Shown piece by piece: positions 45,271-54,028 of a stretch of DNA of 64,000 nt (position 1 is its first letter; each line of letters begins with the position of its first letter). The position numbers and the translations under genes were made by a program. Source of the stretch: Curtobacterium sp. MCSS17_007 (GTDB taxonomy: Bacteria; Actinomycetota; Actinomycetes; Actinomycetales; Microbacteriaceae); the NCBI RefSeq assembly GCF_003234175.2, contig NZ_CP126257.1:1488001-1552000 (forward strand), in the 5' to 3' direction. The notes below the pieces were generated by a model. That model made no database searches and was not told the origin of the DNA. It saw nothing but the letters and a program-made list of their open reading frames with translations.

Positions 45271-46598
45271 CCGCGACGCTCCTCCGTCCGCGCATGCTCG
45301 ACGACGCGATCGCACAGGCCGCACCGCAGCGCGTCGGGGTCGTGACGAGCGCGGTCGGCCTCGGCCTGACCGTCGCCGGCCTCGACGCCCGCATCGGTGA
45401 TGTCGTCACGGTCGGCGCGGAGGGCGGCCCGCAGACCGCCGTCGAGGTCGTCGCCACCGACGCCACCGGTGTCCGGTGCATGCCGCTCGGGCGTCTCGTC
45501 GCCGTGACGGCGGGCACACCCGCGCGTCCGACGGGGCGGCCCGTGCTCGTACCGACCGGCGCCGGGCTGTTCGGGCGCGTGCTCGACGGCCTCGGCCGGC
45601 CGATCGACGACCGCGGACCGCTCGACACCGACGGGTGGGTGCCGCTCGACCACCCCACGCCGAACGCGATGGCCCGGACCCGCATCGACGCCCCCCTGCA
45701 GCTCGGGGTGCGGGTGCTCGACACCCTGACCACGGTCGGCCGCGGGCAGCGCATGGGCCTGTTCGCCGGCTCCGGTGTCGGCAAGTCGTCGCTGCTGTCG
45801 ATGATCGCCCGCGGCAGCGACGCCGCGGTCAACGTCATCGCCCTGGTGGGGGAGCGCGGCCGCGAGGTCCGGGAGTTCCTCGAGGACGACCTCGGTCCCG
45901 AGGGCCTCGCCCGCTCGATCGTCGTCGTGTCGACCTCGGACGAGCCCGCGCTCATGCGCCTCCGCGCGGCGTTCGTCGCGACCCGCATCGCCGAGTCGTT
46001 CCGCGATGCGGGGCAGGACGTCGTGCTCATGATGGACTCGCTGACCCGTGTCGCCATGGCGCAGCGCGAGATCGGGCTGTCCGTGGGGGAGCCGCCCGCG
46101 ACCCGGGGCTACCCGCCGTCGACGTTCTCCGTCCTCGCCGGACTGCTCGAGCGTGCCGGGACCGACCGCGTCGGCAGCATCACCGGGCTCTACACCGTGC
46201 TCGTCGACGGGGACGACCACAACGAGCCGATCGCCGACAGCGCCAGGAGCATCCTCGACGGGCACGTCGTGCTCGACCGGAAGCTCGCCGTGACCGGACA
46301 CTTCCCGTCCGTGGACGCGCTCGGTTCCGTCTCCCGCGTCGCCTCGAAGGTGACCGAGCCGTGGCAGCGTGCCGCGGCGACCGCGCTCCGGAAGGTGATG
46401 GCTGCCCGGCGGAGCGCGCAGGACCTGCTCGACGTCGGTGCGTACCAGCGCGGCTCGAACCCACTCGTCGACGCCGCCGTCGACCACCAGGACGCGATCG
46501 ACACGTTCCTCCGCCAGGGCATGGACGACCGTGCGGACGCCGGAGCGTCGTGGCGCGCCCTCGACGCCCTCGTCGCACGGCTGGGGGTGACGGTCTGA
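45267..46598 (+). CDS. fliI: flagellum-specific export ATPase FliI
   Basis: 443 residues, hexameric ATPase that powers protein export. Walker A GLFAGSGVGKSSLLSMIARG (lysine near residue 173), ALVGERGREVREFLED, Walker B DVVLMMDSLTRVAMAQREIGL, and YPPSTFSVLAGLLERAG. These separate it from F1 ATPase beta. GTG start overlapping the fliH stop. Confidence 0.95.
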   Translation: MTATLLRPRMLDDAIAQAAPQRVGVVTSAVGLGLTVAGLDARIGDVVTVGAEGGPQTAVEVVATDATGVRCMPLGRLVAVTAGTPARPTGRPVLVPTGAGLFGRVLDGLGRPIDDRGPLDTDGWVPLDHPTPNAMARTRIDAPLQLGVRVLDTLTTVGRGQRMGLFAGSGVGKSSLLSMIARGSDAAVNVIALVGERGREVREFLEDDLGPEGLARSIVVVSTSDEPALMRLRAAFVATRIAESFRDAGQDVVLMMDSLTRVAMAQREIGLSVGEPPATRGYPPSTFSVLAGLLERAGTDRVGSITGLYTVLVDGDDHNEPIADSARSILDGHVVLDRKLAVTGHFPSVDALGSVSRVASKVTEPWQRAAATALRKVMAARRSAQDLLDVGAYQRGSNPLVDAAVDHQDAIDTFLRQGMDDRADAGASWRALDALVARLGVTV

Positions 46599-47029
46599 TG
46601 GCACGACGCTTCCCCCTCGCCGGACTGCTGCGGCTCCGGCACGCCGAGCAGGACCACGCCGCCGCCGCCCTGGCCGCCGCGAACGACCGGGTGCGGGACG
46701 CCGCCGACGCCCGGATAGCGGCGCGCCGGAACCTGGCGGACAGCGAGGAGACCCGACCGGTGACCGACGCAGCGACGCTGAGCGCCCTCGCCGCCGCACG
46801 GGCTTCGACCCGCGGCATGCTCGAGGAGCTCGACGCCGTCGCACGGTCCCGCCGGACCGAGGCCGATGCGGCGCAGGCCGCGTACAACAGCGCACGGCGT
46901 GCCGCTCTCGGGCTGGAGAAGCTCGAGGGCCAGCACGACCGCGAGCAGGCCGCCCAGGACCTGCGCACCGAACAGGACGCCCTCGACGAGATCGCGGCCC
47001 GACGCCGCACGGAAGGTGGTGCCCGATGA
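46598..47029 (+). CDS. fliJ: FliJ-like flagellar coiled-coil protein
   Basis: 143 residues, an almost continuous alpha-helical coiled coil (FPLAGLLRLRHAEQDHAAAALAAANDRVRDA ... REQAAQDLRTEQDALDEIAARRRTE). FliJ sits in the FliI hexamer and ferries chaperone traffic. Sequence is poorly conserved across bacteria; naming rests on structure and place between fliI and the hydrolase. Start shares one base with the fliI stop. Confidence 0.85.
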   Translation: MARRFPLAGLLRLRHAEQDHAAAALAAANDRVRDAADARIAARRNLADSEETRPVTDAATLSALAAARASTRGMLEELDAVARSRRTEADAAQAAYNSARRAALGLEKLEGQHDREQAAQDLRTEQDALDEIAARRRTEGGAR

Positions 47030-47748
47030 GCGTGGACGCCGTGCTCTCCCGGATCGCCGAGATCCGCACGCAGATCGATGCCCTGCGCGGCACGCCGCCG
47101 ACAGCCGCTGCGAGCGGGTCGACCGCCTCGAGCGCGGCGTCGTCCGGCGCGTTCGCCGACGCCCTCGCCACCGCGACCGGCACCGGGACCCCGTCCACGA
47201 CGACCGCGGCCGCCACGGCCGCCCCCGCCACCTCGGTCGACGCCGGTCGTGGCACGCTCGCCACCGGCAGCGGCGCCACGGGCACCGACGTCGTCGCCGC
47301 GGCGGAGAAGTACCTCGGTGTGCCGTACGTCTTCGGCGGCGAGAGCCGGTCCGGCATGGACTGCTCGGGGCTCGTGCAGACCGTCTTCAAGGACCTCGGG
47401 GTCACGATGCCGCGCGTCGTCCCCGACCAGGCCGACATGGGCGTGCCGGTCGGGTCGCTCGAGGACGCGAAGCCCGGCGACCTCATCATCCCGAAGGGCG
47501 AGCAGCACATCGTGATCTACGTCGGCGACGGCAAGGTCCTGCACGCCCCGCGCCCGGGCAAGGACGTCCGGATCGTGGACAACTGGTACAAGGACTCGGA
47601 CATCGCGACGATCCGCCGCATCGTGCCGAGCGAGCGCACCGCGCCCGCCGCGACCCCGGCGGTGTCGGCCGCTGCGTCGGTGACGTCCGCGAACGACCTG
47701 CAGACCGCCGCCCTGCTGTCGGCGATGCGAGCGGGGAGCGCCGCATGA
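47026..47748 (+). CDS. NlpC/P60 peptidoglycan hydrolase in the flagellar operon
   Basis: 240 residues. The N-terminal 80 residues are a helix (VLSRIAEIRTQIDALRG) and an alanine/threonine linker without a signal peptide. A C-terminal NlpC/P60 domain follows: YLGVPYVFGGESRSGMDCSGLVQTVFKDLGVTMPR (cysteine 113), KPGDLIIPKGEQHIVIYVGDGKVLHAPRPGK (histidine 161). It lies where FlgJ or a Slt-type lytic enzyme opens the wall for the rod in other bacteria. Likely exported by the flagellar apparatus, as there is no signal peptide. It overlaps both neighbours. Confidence 0.88.
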   Translation: MSVDAVLSRIAEIRTQIDALRGTPPTAAASGSTASSAASSGAFADALATATGTGTPSTTTAAATAAPATSVDAGRGTLATGSGATGTDVVAAAEKYLGVPYVFGGESRSGMDCSGLVQTVFKDLGVTMPRVVPDQADMGVPVGSLEDAKPGDLIIPKGEQHIVIYVGDGKVLHAPRPGKDVRIVDNWYKDSDIATIRRIVPSERTAPAATPAVSAAASVTSANDLQTAALLSAMRAGSAA

Positions 47749-49205
47749 GCACGGTGACCACGGCAGGCCCTCCGGTCACGTCGGCGCGACCCTCCGGCGC
47801 CCCGGGACCGACCGGTGCGGCCGGAACGTCCGGGGTCCCTGGTGCCGCTGCGTCGGCAGCGCCGTTCGGCGCCGCGCTCGCGGCCGCGTCCAGCGACGCG
47901 GGCCGACGCGGGAACGGCGACGGTGCCGGACAGCGGACCCCGCAGCCGGGTCAGCAGCCGGTCGGCGGCACGTCGCGTCCGGGTTCCCACACCACGGACG
48001 GAACAGCGTCGGACACCGCCGCGACCGACCCGTCGACGATGCCCACCACGAGTCCGGCCGACCCGATCCTGGTCAGCGTGCTCCCGAGCACGCCTCTGGC
48101 GACCACCACTCCGCCGCCCATCGCGGCGACCACGGCGCCGACCGCCGCAGCCGACGGTCCGACGACCCGGACGGTTCCGCTGCCCTCGACCGCCGCAGGC
48201 GCACCCGCAGTCGGCTCTCCGGCGGTGCAGCACGGTACCGACGAAGCGTGGAGCGCCGCGGCCACCGCCCCGGGCACGACAGCCGTCGCCGGCGCCGCCG
48301 CAGGGACCACCTCGACGCCGAACACGCCGGCCACGACCGCGCCGTCGAGCACGGCCGACACCGTCGCGCCGCAGCCGACAGGGCCCGCTGGTGCCACGGC
48401 GACCTCCAGCGTGCCGGGTTCGGCGGGTGGGTCCACCGGCGCGGACGGCGTTCCCGTTCCGGGCACCACGACGCCGCCGTCCACGACCGGCACCGCGCGG
48501 ACCGCCGTCGCGACGTCCGGGCACCGCGAGCCCGCCCCGCCGACCGGCGACGTCCCGGACACAGGCCTCACGACCGCCACGGGCACCGCAGGCGCCGCCG
48601 CACCCGTGGTGCGCACCGACGGAGCCACGGGCGGGGGAGCCGGTCACCAGGCGGACCGCGGGCCGACCGGGCAGGGTGATCCGGGCCTCCCGTCCGTCAC
48701 CGCTCCGCGTGGAGGCGAGACGCCGTCCGTCGTGAACACCCCGGTCACCGGCGCCGCCGCGCCGTCCGGCGCTGCCACGGCCAACGCGCCGGCACCGCTC
48801 GCCCAGCAGCTCGGCCGCCCCCTCTTCTCGCTCGCCCAGGCCGGGCCGGGCGAACACGTCGTCACCGTCCAGGTCGCACCCGACACGCTCGGACCCGTCA
48901 CGGTCCGTGCCCACGTCACCGCGCACGGCATGCACGTCGAGCTCTTCGCGGCGTCCGACGCCGGTCGCGACGCGGTCCGACAGGTCCTGCCCGACCTCCG
49001 GCGGGACGCCTCCGGCAGCGGCATCACCACGACGCTCGACCTGTCGTCCCAGAACCACCCGGGTGCGCAGCCGGGCCGCGACGACCGCCCGTCGTCGTCG
49101 GCGTTCCGCAGCGATGCCGGTCTGGAGGCGCGACCCACCCCGTCCGCGCCCGTCACCACCCGACCCACCACCGTCCGATCCGTCGGACTCGACGTCCTCG
49201 CCTGA
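47745..49205 (+). CDS. fliK: hook-length control protein FliK
   Basis: 486 residues. The first 355 are an unusually long proline/threonine/alanine/glycine linker. The C-terminal FliK domain is clear: PLAQQLGRPLFSLAQAGPGEHVVTVQVAPDTLGPVTVRAHVTAHGMHVELFAASDAGRDAVRQVLPDLRRDASGSGITTTLDLS. FliK measures hook length and switches export specificity. The linker would suit a ruler role. ATGA overlap with the hydrolase gene. Confidence 0.9.
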   Translation: MSTVTTAGPPVTSARPSGAPGPTGAAGTSGVPGAAASAAPFGAALAAASSDAGRRGNGDGAGQRTPQPGQQPVGGTSRPGSHTTDGTASDTAATDPSTMPTTSPADPILVSVLPSTPLATTTPPPIAATTAPTAAADGPTTRTVPLPSTAAGAPAVGSPAVQHGTDEAWSAAATAPGTTAVAGAAAGTTSTPNTPATTAPSSTADTVAPQPTGPAGATATSSVPGSAGGSTGADGVPVPGTTTPPSTTGTARTAVATSGHREPAPPTGDVPDTGLTTATGTAGAAAPVVRTDGATGGGAGHQADRGPTGQGDPGLPSVTAPRGGETPSVVNTPVTGAAAPSGAATANAPAPLAQQLGRPLFSLAQAGPGEHVVTVQVAPDTLGPVTVRAHVTAHGMHVELFAASDAGRDAVRQVLPDLRRDASGSGITTTLDLSSQNHPGAQPGRDDRPSSSAFRSDAGLEARPTPSAPVTTRPTTVRSVGLDVLA

Positions 49206-49232
49206 CGCGGACCTGAGGAGAGAGGACCAGAC

Positions 49233-49664
49233 ATGCCCCTCGACGGCATCACCGGCTCGGTCGACGCTGCGACGCAGGCCGCCGCGGTCGCACAGAACGC
49301 GAGCACCAAGAAGTCCCAGACGATGGACTCCGAGGTGTTCATGAAGCTGCTCGTGACGCAGCTCCGCAACCAGGACCCGTCCTCGCCGATGGACACCAAC
49401 CAGATGATCAGCCAGCAGACGCAGCTCGCGATGATGGAGCAGGTCACCAACCAGACCACGACGGCGAACGAGAACTTCTCGCTGCAGATGCGGATCGCCG
49501 CCGCGAACCTCGTCGGCAAGCAGGTCAGCTACACCGACGCGAGCACCGGAACCGCGGTCTCGGGCACCGCCACCGCCGTCTCGTACGCGAACAGCGTGCC
49601 GACCGTGACCGTGAACGGGAAGGAGGTCGACCTCGACGTGATCTCCGGTATCAAGGCCGCCTGA
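49233..49664 (+). CDS. flgD: flagellar hook cap protein FlgD
   Basis: 143 residues, scaffold for hook assembly. N-terminal SEVFMKLLVTQLRNQDPSSPMDTNQMISQQTQLAMMEQVTNQ is the conserved FlgD stretch; the rest is a short beta domain (LVGKQVSYTDASTGTAVSGTATAV). Shorter than enteric FlgD, lacking the C-terminal FNIII/tudor extension, as in many Gram-positives. GAGGAGAG precedes the ATG. Confidence 0.93.
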   Translation: MPLDGITGSVDAATQAAAVAQNASTKKSQTMDSEVFMKLLVTQLRNQDPSSPMDTNQMISQQTQLAMMEQVTNQTTTANENFSLQMRIAAANLVGKQVSYTDASTGTAVSGTATAVSYANSVPTVTVNGKEVDLDVISGIKAA

Positions 49665-49714
49665 CCCGCTCCTCCGCTCCTTCCCCCTGACTTCCTTCCA
49701 CGAAAGGTCGCACC

Positions 49715-50890
49715 ATGCTCCGCTCGCTCTACTCCGGCATCTCCGGGCTCCGTTCGCACCAGCAGATGCTCGACGTCACCGGCAACAACATCGCCAACGT
49801 CAACACCGTCGGCTTCAAGTCGTCGACCACCGTCTTCCAGGACACCCTGTCGCAGATGACCCAGGGCGCCGGGGGACCGCAGACCGGCATCGGCGGGACG
49901 AACCCCGCGCAGATCGGCCTCGGTGTGCAGGTCGCCGGCGTGTCCACCAACTTCGCCCAGGGTTCCGCCCAGGCCACCGGCAAGGCAACCGACCTGATGA
50001 TCTCGGGTGACGGCTTCTTCGTCACCCGGCTCGGCAACGACACCGTGTACTCGCGTGCCGGCGCCTTCGACTTCGACGCCGACGGCCGACTCGTCACCGC
50101 CGACGGGAAGATCGTGCAGGGGTACTCAGCGACGAACGGCGTCGTGAACGACGGCGGCGGTCTCAGCGACATCATGCTGCCGATCGACGCTGCCGCCCCC
50201 GCGACGGCGACGAGCTCGGCGACCGTCACCGGCAACCTGCCGTCCGACACCACCGTCGGAGAGACGCTCACCCGCGACGCGACGGTCTACGACCAGTACG
50301 GCACCAAGCACACCCTCTCGCTCGGCTACACCCGCACCACCGCGGGCTGGTCGGTCACCGCCTCGAACGGTCAGGGCACCTCGGCCACCGGCGCGATCAC
50401 CTTCGGCGCCGACGGCAAGATCACCGGCGGCCGGACCCTGCAGGTCGGCGGCATCACCGTCGACATGACGCAGCTCTCCGGGTTCGCATCGCTCAACACC
50501 GCGTCGATCTCGTCGCAGAACGGCCAGGAGGCGGGCTCGCTGCAGGGCTACTCGATCTCGAAGGACGGCACCGTCGTCGGATCGTTCTCGAACGGGTCGT
50601 CGCTCGCGATCGGCCGCATCGCCCTCGCCACCTTCGCCAACCCGGCCGGACTCGAGAAGACGGGTGCGTCGGGCTACCGGGCCACGGCGAACTCGGGCAA
50701 CGCGGCCGTCGGCGTGCCGGGCTCGGCGGGCGTCGGCTCGCTCGCATCGGGCACGCTCGAGATGTCGAACGTCGACCTGTCGCAGGAGTTCACGAACCTC
50801 ATCGTGGCGCAGCGCGGGTTCCAGGCGAACGCGCGGATCATCACCACGTCCGACGAGGTCCTGCAGGAGCTCACCAACCTCAAGCGGTAG
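49715..50890 (+). CDS. flgE: flagellar hook protein FlgE
   Basis: 391 residues, hook subunit. N-terminal LRSLYSGISGLRSHQQMLDVTGNNIANVNTVGFKSSTTVFQDTLSQ and C-terminal TLEMSNVDLSQEFTNLIVAQRGFQANARIITTSDEVLQELTNLKR are diagnostic. The GAAAGG ribosome site precedes the ATG. It is the last recognised flagellar gene on this strand; the usual flbD, motAB and fliL-onward genes do not follow. Confidence 0.95.
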   Translation: MLRSLYSGISGLRSHQQMLDVTGNNIANVNTVGFKSSTTVFQDTLSQMTQGAGGPQTGIGGTNPAQIGLGVQVAGVSTNFAQGSAQATGKATDLMISGDGFFVTRLGNDTVYSRAGAFDFDADGRLVTADGKIVQGYSATNGVVNDGGGLSDIMLPIDAAAPATATSSATVTGNLPSDTTVGETLTRDATVYDQYGTKHTLSLGYTRTTAGWSVTASNGQGTSATGAITFGADGKITGGRTLQVGGITVDMTQLSGFASLNTASISSQNGQEAGSLQGYSISKDGTVVGSFSNGSSLAIGRIALATFANPAGLEKTGASGYRATANSGNAAVGVPGSAGVGSLASGTLEMSNVDLSQEFTNLIVAQRGFQANARIITTSDEVLQELTNLKR

Positions 50891-50964
50891 GCGCGCGCGG
50901 GCGGTCCTCCGGGGCCCGCCCGTCTGCCGACCGCGCGGCGGGTCATCGTCCGCTCCACTCGTCG

Positions 50965-51000
50965 ACGGAGGCCGGCTGCTCAGGTGCAGCCGGCCTCCGT
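50965..51000 (+). terminator. 15-bp hairpin after flgE
   Basis: ACGGAGGCCGGCTGC, loop TCAGGT, exact complement. It lies 74 bases past the flgE stop and is the likely end of the flagellar operon; it also faces the minus-strand relic at 51033. Confidence 0.75.
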
Positions 51001-51032
51001 GCTCGACGACGAGCGGCTCCGCCGATGTCCCC

Positions 51033-51265
51033 TCAGGAGTCCTGTTCATCGTCGGACTCGGAGGACTTCCTCCAGTCCTCGCGGAGGACGTTGACGGGTC
51101 ATCGGCGAGGATGCCGTCGACGAGCGCGCGGGAGCCGGCAGCGATCGTCGAGTCCCGGTCTGCTTCCGGAGTGACCACCCAGGAGTGGTCCTCTGGCCAG
51201 ATCAAGGAGGTGTACTGCGCTTCCTGGACCGGTCGACTGCTCCCAGCCCGGTCGTTGCGGCGCAT
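51033..51265 (-). pseudogene. short frameshifted minus-strand ORF
   Basis: The minus strand from the ATG at 51265 reads SSRPVQEAQYTSLIWPEDHSWVVTPEADRDSTIAAGSRALVDGILADD, which has coding character. It then loses sense, while the next frame continues VNVLREDWRKSSESDDEQDS to a stop at 51033. Restoring one C near GATGACCC would join them into a protein of about 77 residues. No family or function recognised, and no ribosome site is clear. Confidence 0.45.
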
Positions 51266-51306
51266 CGCACGAGCTGTGCGCGCAGCCGATCTGTCTCGTG
51301 GTGCGG

Positions 51307-51492
51307 TCAGCCCGTGTGTCCACCGGGACCACCGAGGTCCGGCGGTGTGGCCTGGCTGCCCTGGATCGTCGGCCCTGACCCGTCCGGGAGACCTCGGCCG
51401 TGCTTGCTCGTGAACCACCCGAAGTAGTGCCCCACCCCGGCAAGCGCAACCACTGCCACGCTGGCGACGACGAACCACAGCTCCGAGGACAT
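51307..51492 (-). CDS. small membrane protein
   Basis: 61 residues: one N-terminal membrane helix (ELWFVVASVAVVALAGVGHYFGW) and a polar glycine/proline tail. AGGG lies 7 bases before the ATG. No family recognised. It is between the flagellar cluster and ctaD on the minus strand. Confidence 0.55.
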   Translation of the reverse strand: MSSELWFVVASVAVVALAGVGHYFGWFTSKHGRGLPDGSGPTIQGSQATPPDLGGPGGHTG

Positions 51493-51682
51493 GTCTGCAC
51501 CCTACGGGACCGGCGCTCGGTCTGTGGCTTCCGGTGATGCGGACTCGTTGCGACCTCGCGCGGCGGCCCTCCAGGTCGCGGGCGCGGTGGGTCGTGATCG
51601 AACGGCGTCAGCCCGACGCCGTCGTGCGAGATCGGTCGCGGCGGCTGAACGGAGGTCGGCGACTCGCGGTGCGCACCCGCCG

Positions 51683-53443
51683 TCAGAACTCCTGGTCGGT
51701 CTGCTTCGGGTTGCGGGTCCTGCCGGTGGCCTGGTCGTGCGTCGCGGCGTCCGGGGCGTCCATGGCCGGGCCACGGCCGACGGGCACGCCGGCCTCGGGG
51801 TGGTTGAGGTCGAACGCTGGGGACTCCGAGCGGATGCGGGGGATCGACGTGAAGTTGTGTCGTGGCGGCGGGCAGCTGGTCGCCCACTCCAGGGACCGGC
51901 CGTACCCCCAGGGGTCGTTGACGAGGATCCGCTGGCCGTGCCGCATCGTCTGGACGATGTTGAGGAAGAACGGGATCATCGACGCTGCCGTCAGCATCGC
52001 CCCGACGGTGGACACCTCGTGCAGCCAGGTGAAGTTGTCCTCTTCGAGGTAGCTCGCGTACCGGCGGGGCATCCCGATCACGCCGAGCCAGTGCTGGATG
52101 AGGAAGGTGGTGTGGAACCCGACGAAGAGCATCCAGAAGTGGATCTTGCCGAGCCGTTCGCCGAGCATCTTGCCGGTGAACTTGGGCCACCAGAAGTAGA
52201 AGCCCGAGAACATCGCGAACACGACCGTGCCGAACACGACGTAGTGGAAGTGCGCGACGACGAAGTAGGTGTCGTGGACGTGGAAGTCGAGCGGCGGGGA
52301 CGCCAGGATCACGCCGGTCAGGCCGCCGAAGGTGAAGGTGACGAGGAACCCGATCGCCCACAGGATCGGCGTCTCGAACGTGACCGACCCCTGCCACATG
52401 GTGCCGATCCAGTTGAAGATCTTCACGCCCGTCGGGACGGCGATGAGCATCGTCATGAGGGAGAACCAGGGCAGGAGCACCCCGCCGGTCGCGAACATGT
52501 GGTGCGCCCAGACGGAGACCGACAGGGCGGCGATGGAGATGGTCGCGTAGACGAGGGTCTTGTAGCCGAAGATCGGTTTCCGGCTGAACACCGGGAACAC
52601 CTCGGAGACGATGCCGAAGAACGGCAACGCGATGACGTACACCTCGGGGTGGCCGAAGAACCAGAAGAGGTGCTGCCAGAGCAGCGCTCCGCCGTTGGCC
52701 GGGTTGTAGATCTGCGCGTCGAACACCCGGTCGAGCAGCAGGCCGAACAGGGCGGCCGCGAGCACGGGGAACGCCATGAGGACGAGGATCGAGGTGATCA
52801 GCACGTTCCAGGTGAAGATCGGCATCCGGAACATCGTCATGCCCGGCGCGCGCATGGTGATCGCGGTGGTGATGAAGTTCACCGCGCCGAGGATGGTGCT
52901 GAACCCGGTCATGCTGAGCCCGGCCACCCAGAGGGTGCTCCCCAGCCCCGGTTCGAAGGTGGTGTCGGACAGGGGAGCGTAGGCGGTCCAGCCGAACGAG
53001 GCCGAGCCCGCGGGTGTGAGGAAGCCGCCCATCGCGATGAGACTGCCGAACACGTAGAGCCAGTACGAGAACGCGTTGAGACGGGGGAACGCCACGTCGG
53101 GAGCACCGATCTGCAGCGGCATGATGGCGTTCGCGAAGCCGGCGAACAACGGTGTCGCGAAGAGCAGCAGCATGACGGTGCCGTGCATCGTCATGAGCTG
53201 GTTGTACTGCTCCCGGGTCTGCAGGACGTCGAGACCCGGGGTGAAGAGCTCGGTCCGCATGACCACGGCCATGAGCCCCGCGAGGCAGAAGTACCCGAAC
53301 GCGGTCACCAGGTAGAGGTTCCCGATGGTCTTGTGGTCGGTGCTCGTGTGCCAGTGCACCATGCGGGCACCGAACCGGAGCGGTCCGCCCACGACGCGTC
53401 GCGGGGGTTCGCCGAGGGCGGGAGGGGTCTTCATGTCGGTCAC
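51683..53443 (-). CDS. ctaD: cytochrome c oxidase subunit I (aa3 type)
   Basis: 586 residues with twelve membrane helices. Heme a and a3/CuB ligands are visible: [26 protein letters not shown] (His-Tyr), [10 protein letters not shown] and [15 protein letters not shown]. It reduces oxygen and pumps protons. The GTG at 53443 follows GGAG by 7 bases. It stands alone: no ctaC, ctaE/F or heme genes are in the window, so it is likely an extra copy beside a complete set elsewhere. The C-terminal 40 residues are a charged, disordered tail. Confidence 0.94.
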   Translation of the reverse strand: MTDMKTPPALGEPPRRVVGGPLRFGARMVHWHTSTDHKTIGNLYLVTAFGYFCLAGLMAVVMRTELFTPGLDVLQTREQYNQLMTMHGTVMLLLFATPLFAGFANAIMPLQIGAPDVAFPRLNAFSYWLYVFGSLIAMGGFLTPAGSASFGWTAYAPLSDTTFEPGLGSTLWVAGLSMTGFSTILGAVNFITTAITMRAPGMTMFRMPIFTWNVLITSILVLMAFPVLAAALFGLLLDRVFDAQIYNPANGGALLWQHLFWFFGHPEVYVIALPFFGIVSEVFPVFSRKPIFGYKTLVYATISIAALSVSVWAHHMFATGGVLLPWFSLMTMLIAVPTGVKIFNWIGTMWQGSVTFETPILWAIGFLVTFTFGGLTGVILASPPLDFHVHDTYFVVAHFHYVVFGTVVFAMFSGFYFWWPKFTGKMLGERLGKIHFWMLFVGFHTTFLIQHWLGVIGMPRRYASYLEEDNFTWLHEVSTVGAMLTAASMIPFFLNIVQTMRHGQRILVNDPWGYGRSLEWATSCPPPRHNFTSIPRIRSESPAFDLNHPEAGVPVGRGPAMDAPDAATHDQATGRTRNPKQTDQEF

Positions 53444-53649
53444 GAGGTGCTCCGATCTGGCTGGGCGGATGACGCGGGGCTGGAGGTGTGGGCCGAGGCG
53501 CTCGCGCTCCTGTCCACGACGGCCCTGTCGCTCCGCTGCCGTCGCGCCGTGCGGGTCGGAGCTGGACCGACGCACCCATCAGCAGGCCTCGCTGGTCCGG
53601 CCGCGGTCGGCATGACGGTCAGCGGATGGACCAGTCGTGCGATCCCCAT
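53440..53649 (-). CDS. possible small protein before ctaD
   Basis: A frame ending with a stop that overlaps the ctaD GTG (GTGA), the style of coupled genes here. From an ATG at 53649 it gives about 69 residues with a short hydrophobic start ([18 protein letters not shown]) and a serine/alanine-rich end. No ribosome site is clear and no family is recognised. It may be chance; the overlap is the only argument. Confidence 0.25.
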   Translation of the reverse strand: MGIARLVHPLTVMPTAAGPARPADGCVGPAPTRTARRQRSDRAVVDRSASASAHTSSPASSAQPDRSTS

Positions 53650-54028
53650 GGTGGAAGTGAATGCTGCGATCGCGGTCGCGGCAACGGGGTGGCCAGACCG
53701 CGCGGATGCGCCGTCCGATGTGCGCGGGGACCGCCCTGCACCGGACGGGAGGCGCGGATTGCCGCAACCCCGCAGTGCGGTTTTCCCCTCTTGTGTGGGG
53801 TCCCGGCGCACGGATACGTTCAGCGCAACGACGTCGCTCCCAGCCGAGCAGACCTCGTGGATTCCCGCCCTGTTCTGCGCTGCGCGCTCCTGACGGTCCT
53901 CTCGCCCGACGGCTCCGCCGCCGCATGCCCACCGCGTGTCCGTGCCGCCCTGCACCGGACCGACCGCCGCGTCACCCTCCGCGGCTGCCCCGTACCCGCA
54001 CCCGAACCGCACGAAGGACCCGAACCTC
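53650..54028. other. divergent region between ctaD and the glycosyltransferase
   Basis: About 380 bases. It holds one half of the GGACGGGAGGC palindrome (53743-53757) followed by an unrelated imperfect hairpin (GCCGCAA ... TGCGGTTTT). No ORF with coding character is seen. Promoters for both sides must lie here, but no clear sigma-70 boxes are visible. Confidence 0.55.

Noticed and set aside
43497..47510. A 1337-codon open frame on the minus strand across the fliG-fliK genes
   Set aside because: It is antisense to well-supported flagellar genes, is arginine/glycine-rich and has no domain. Long antisense frames are expected at this GC content.
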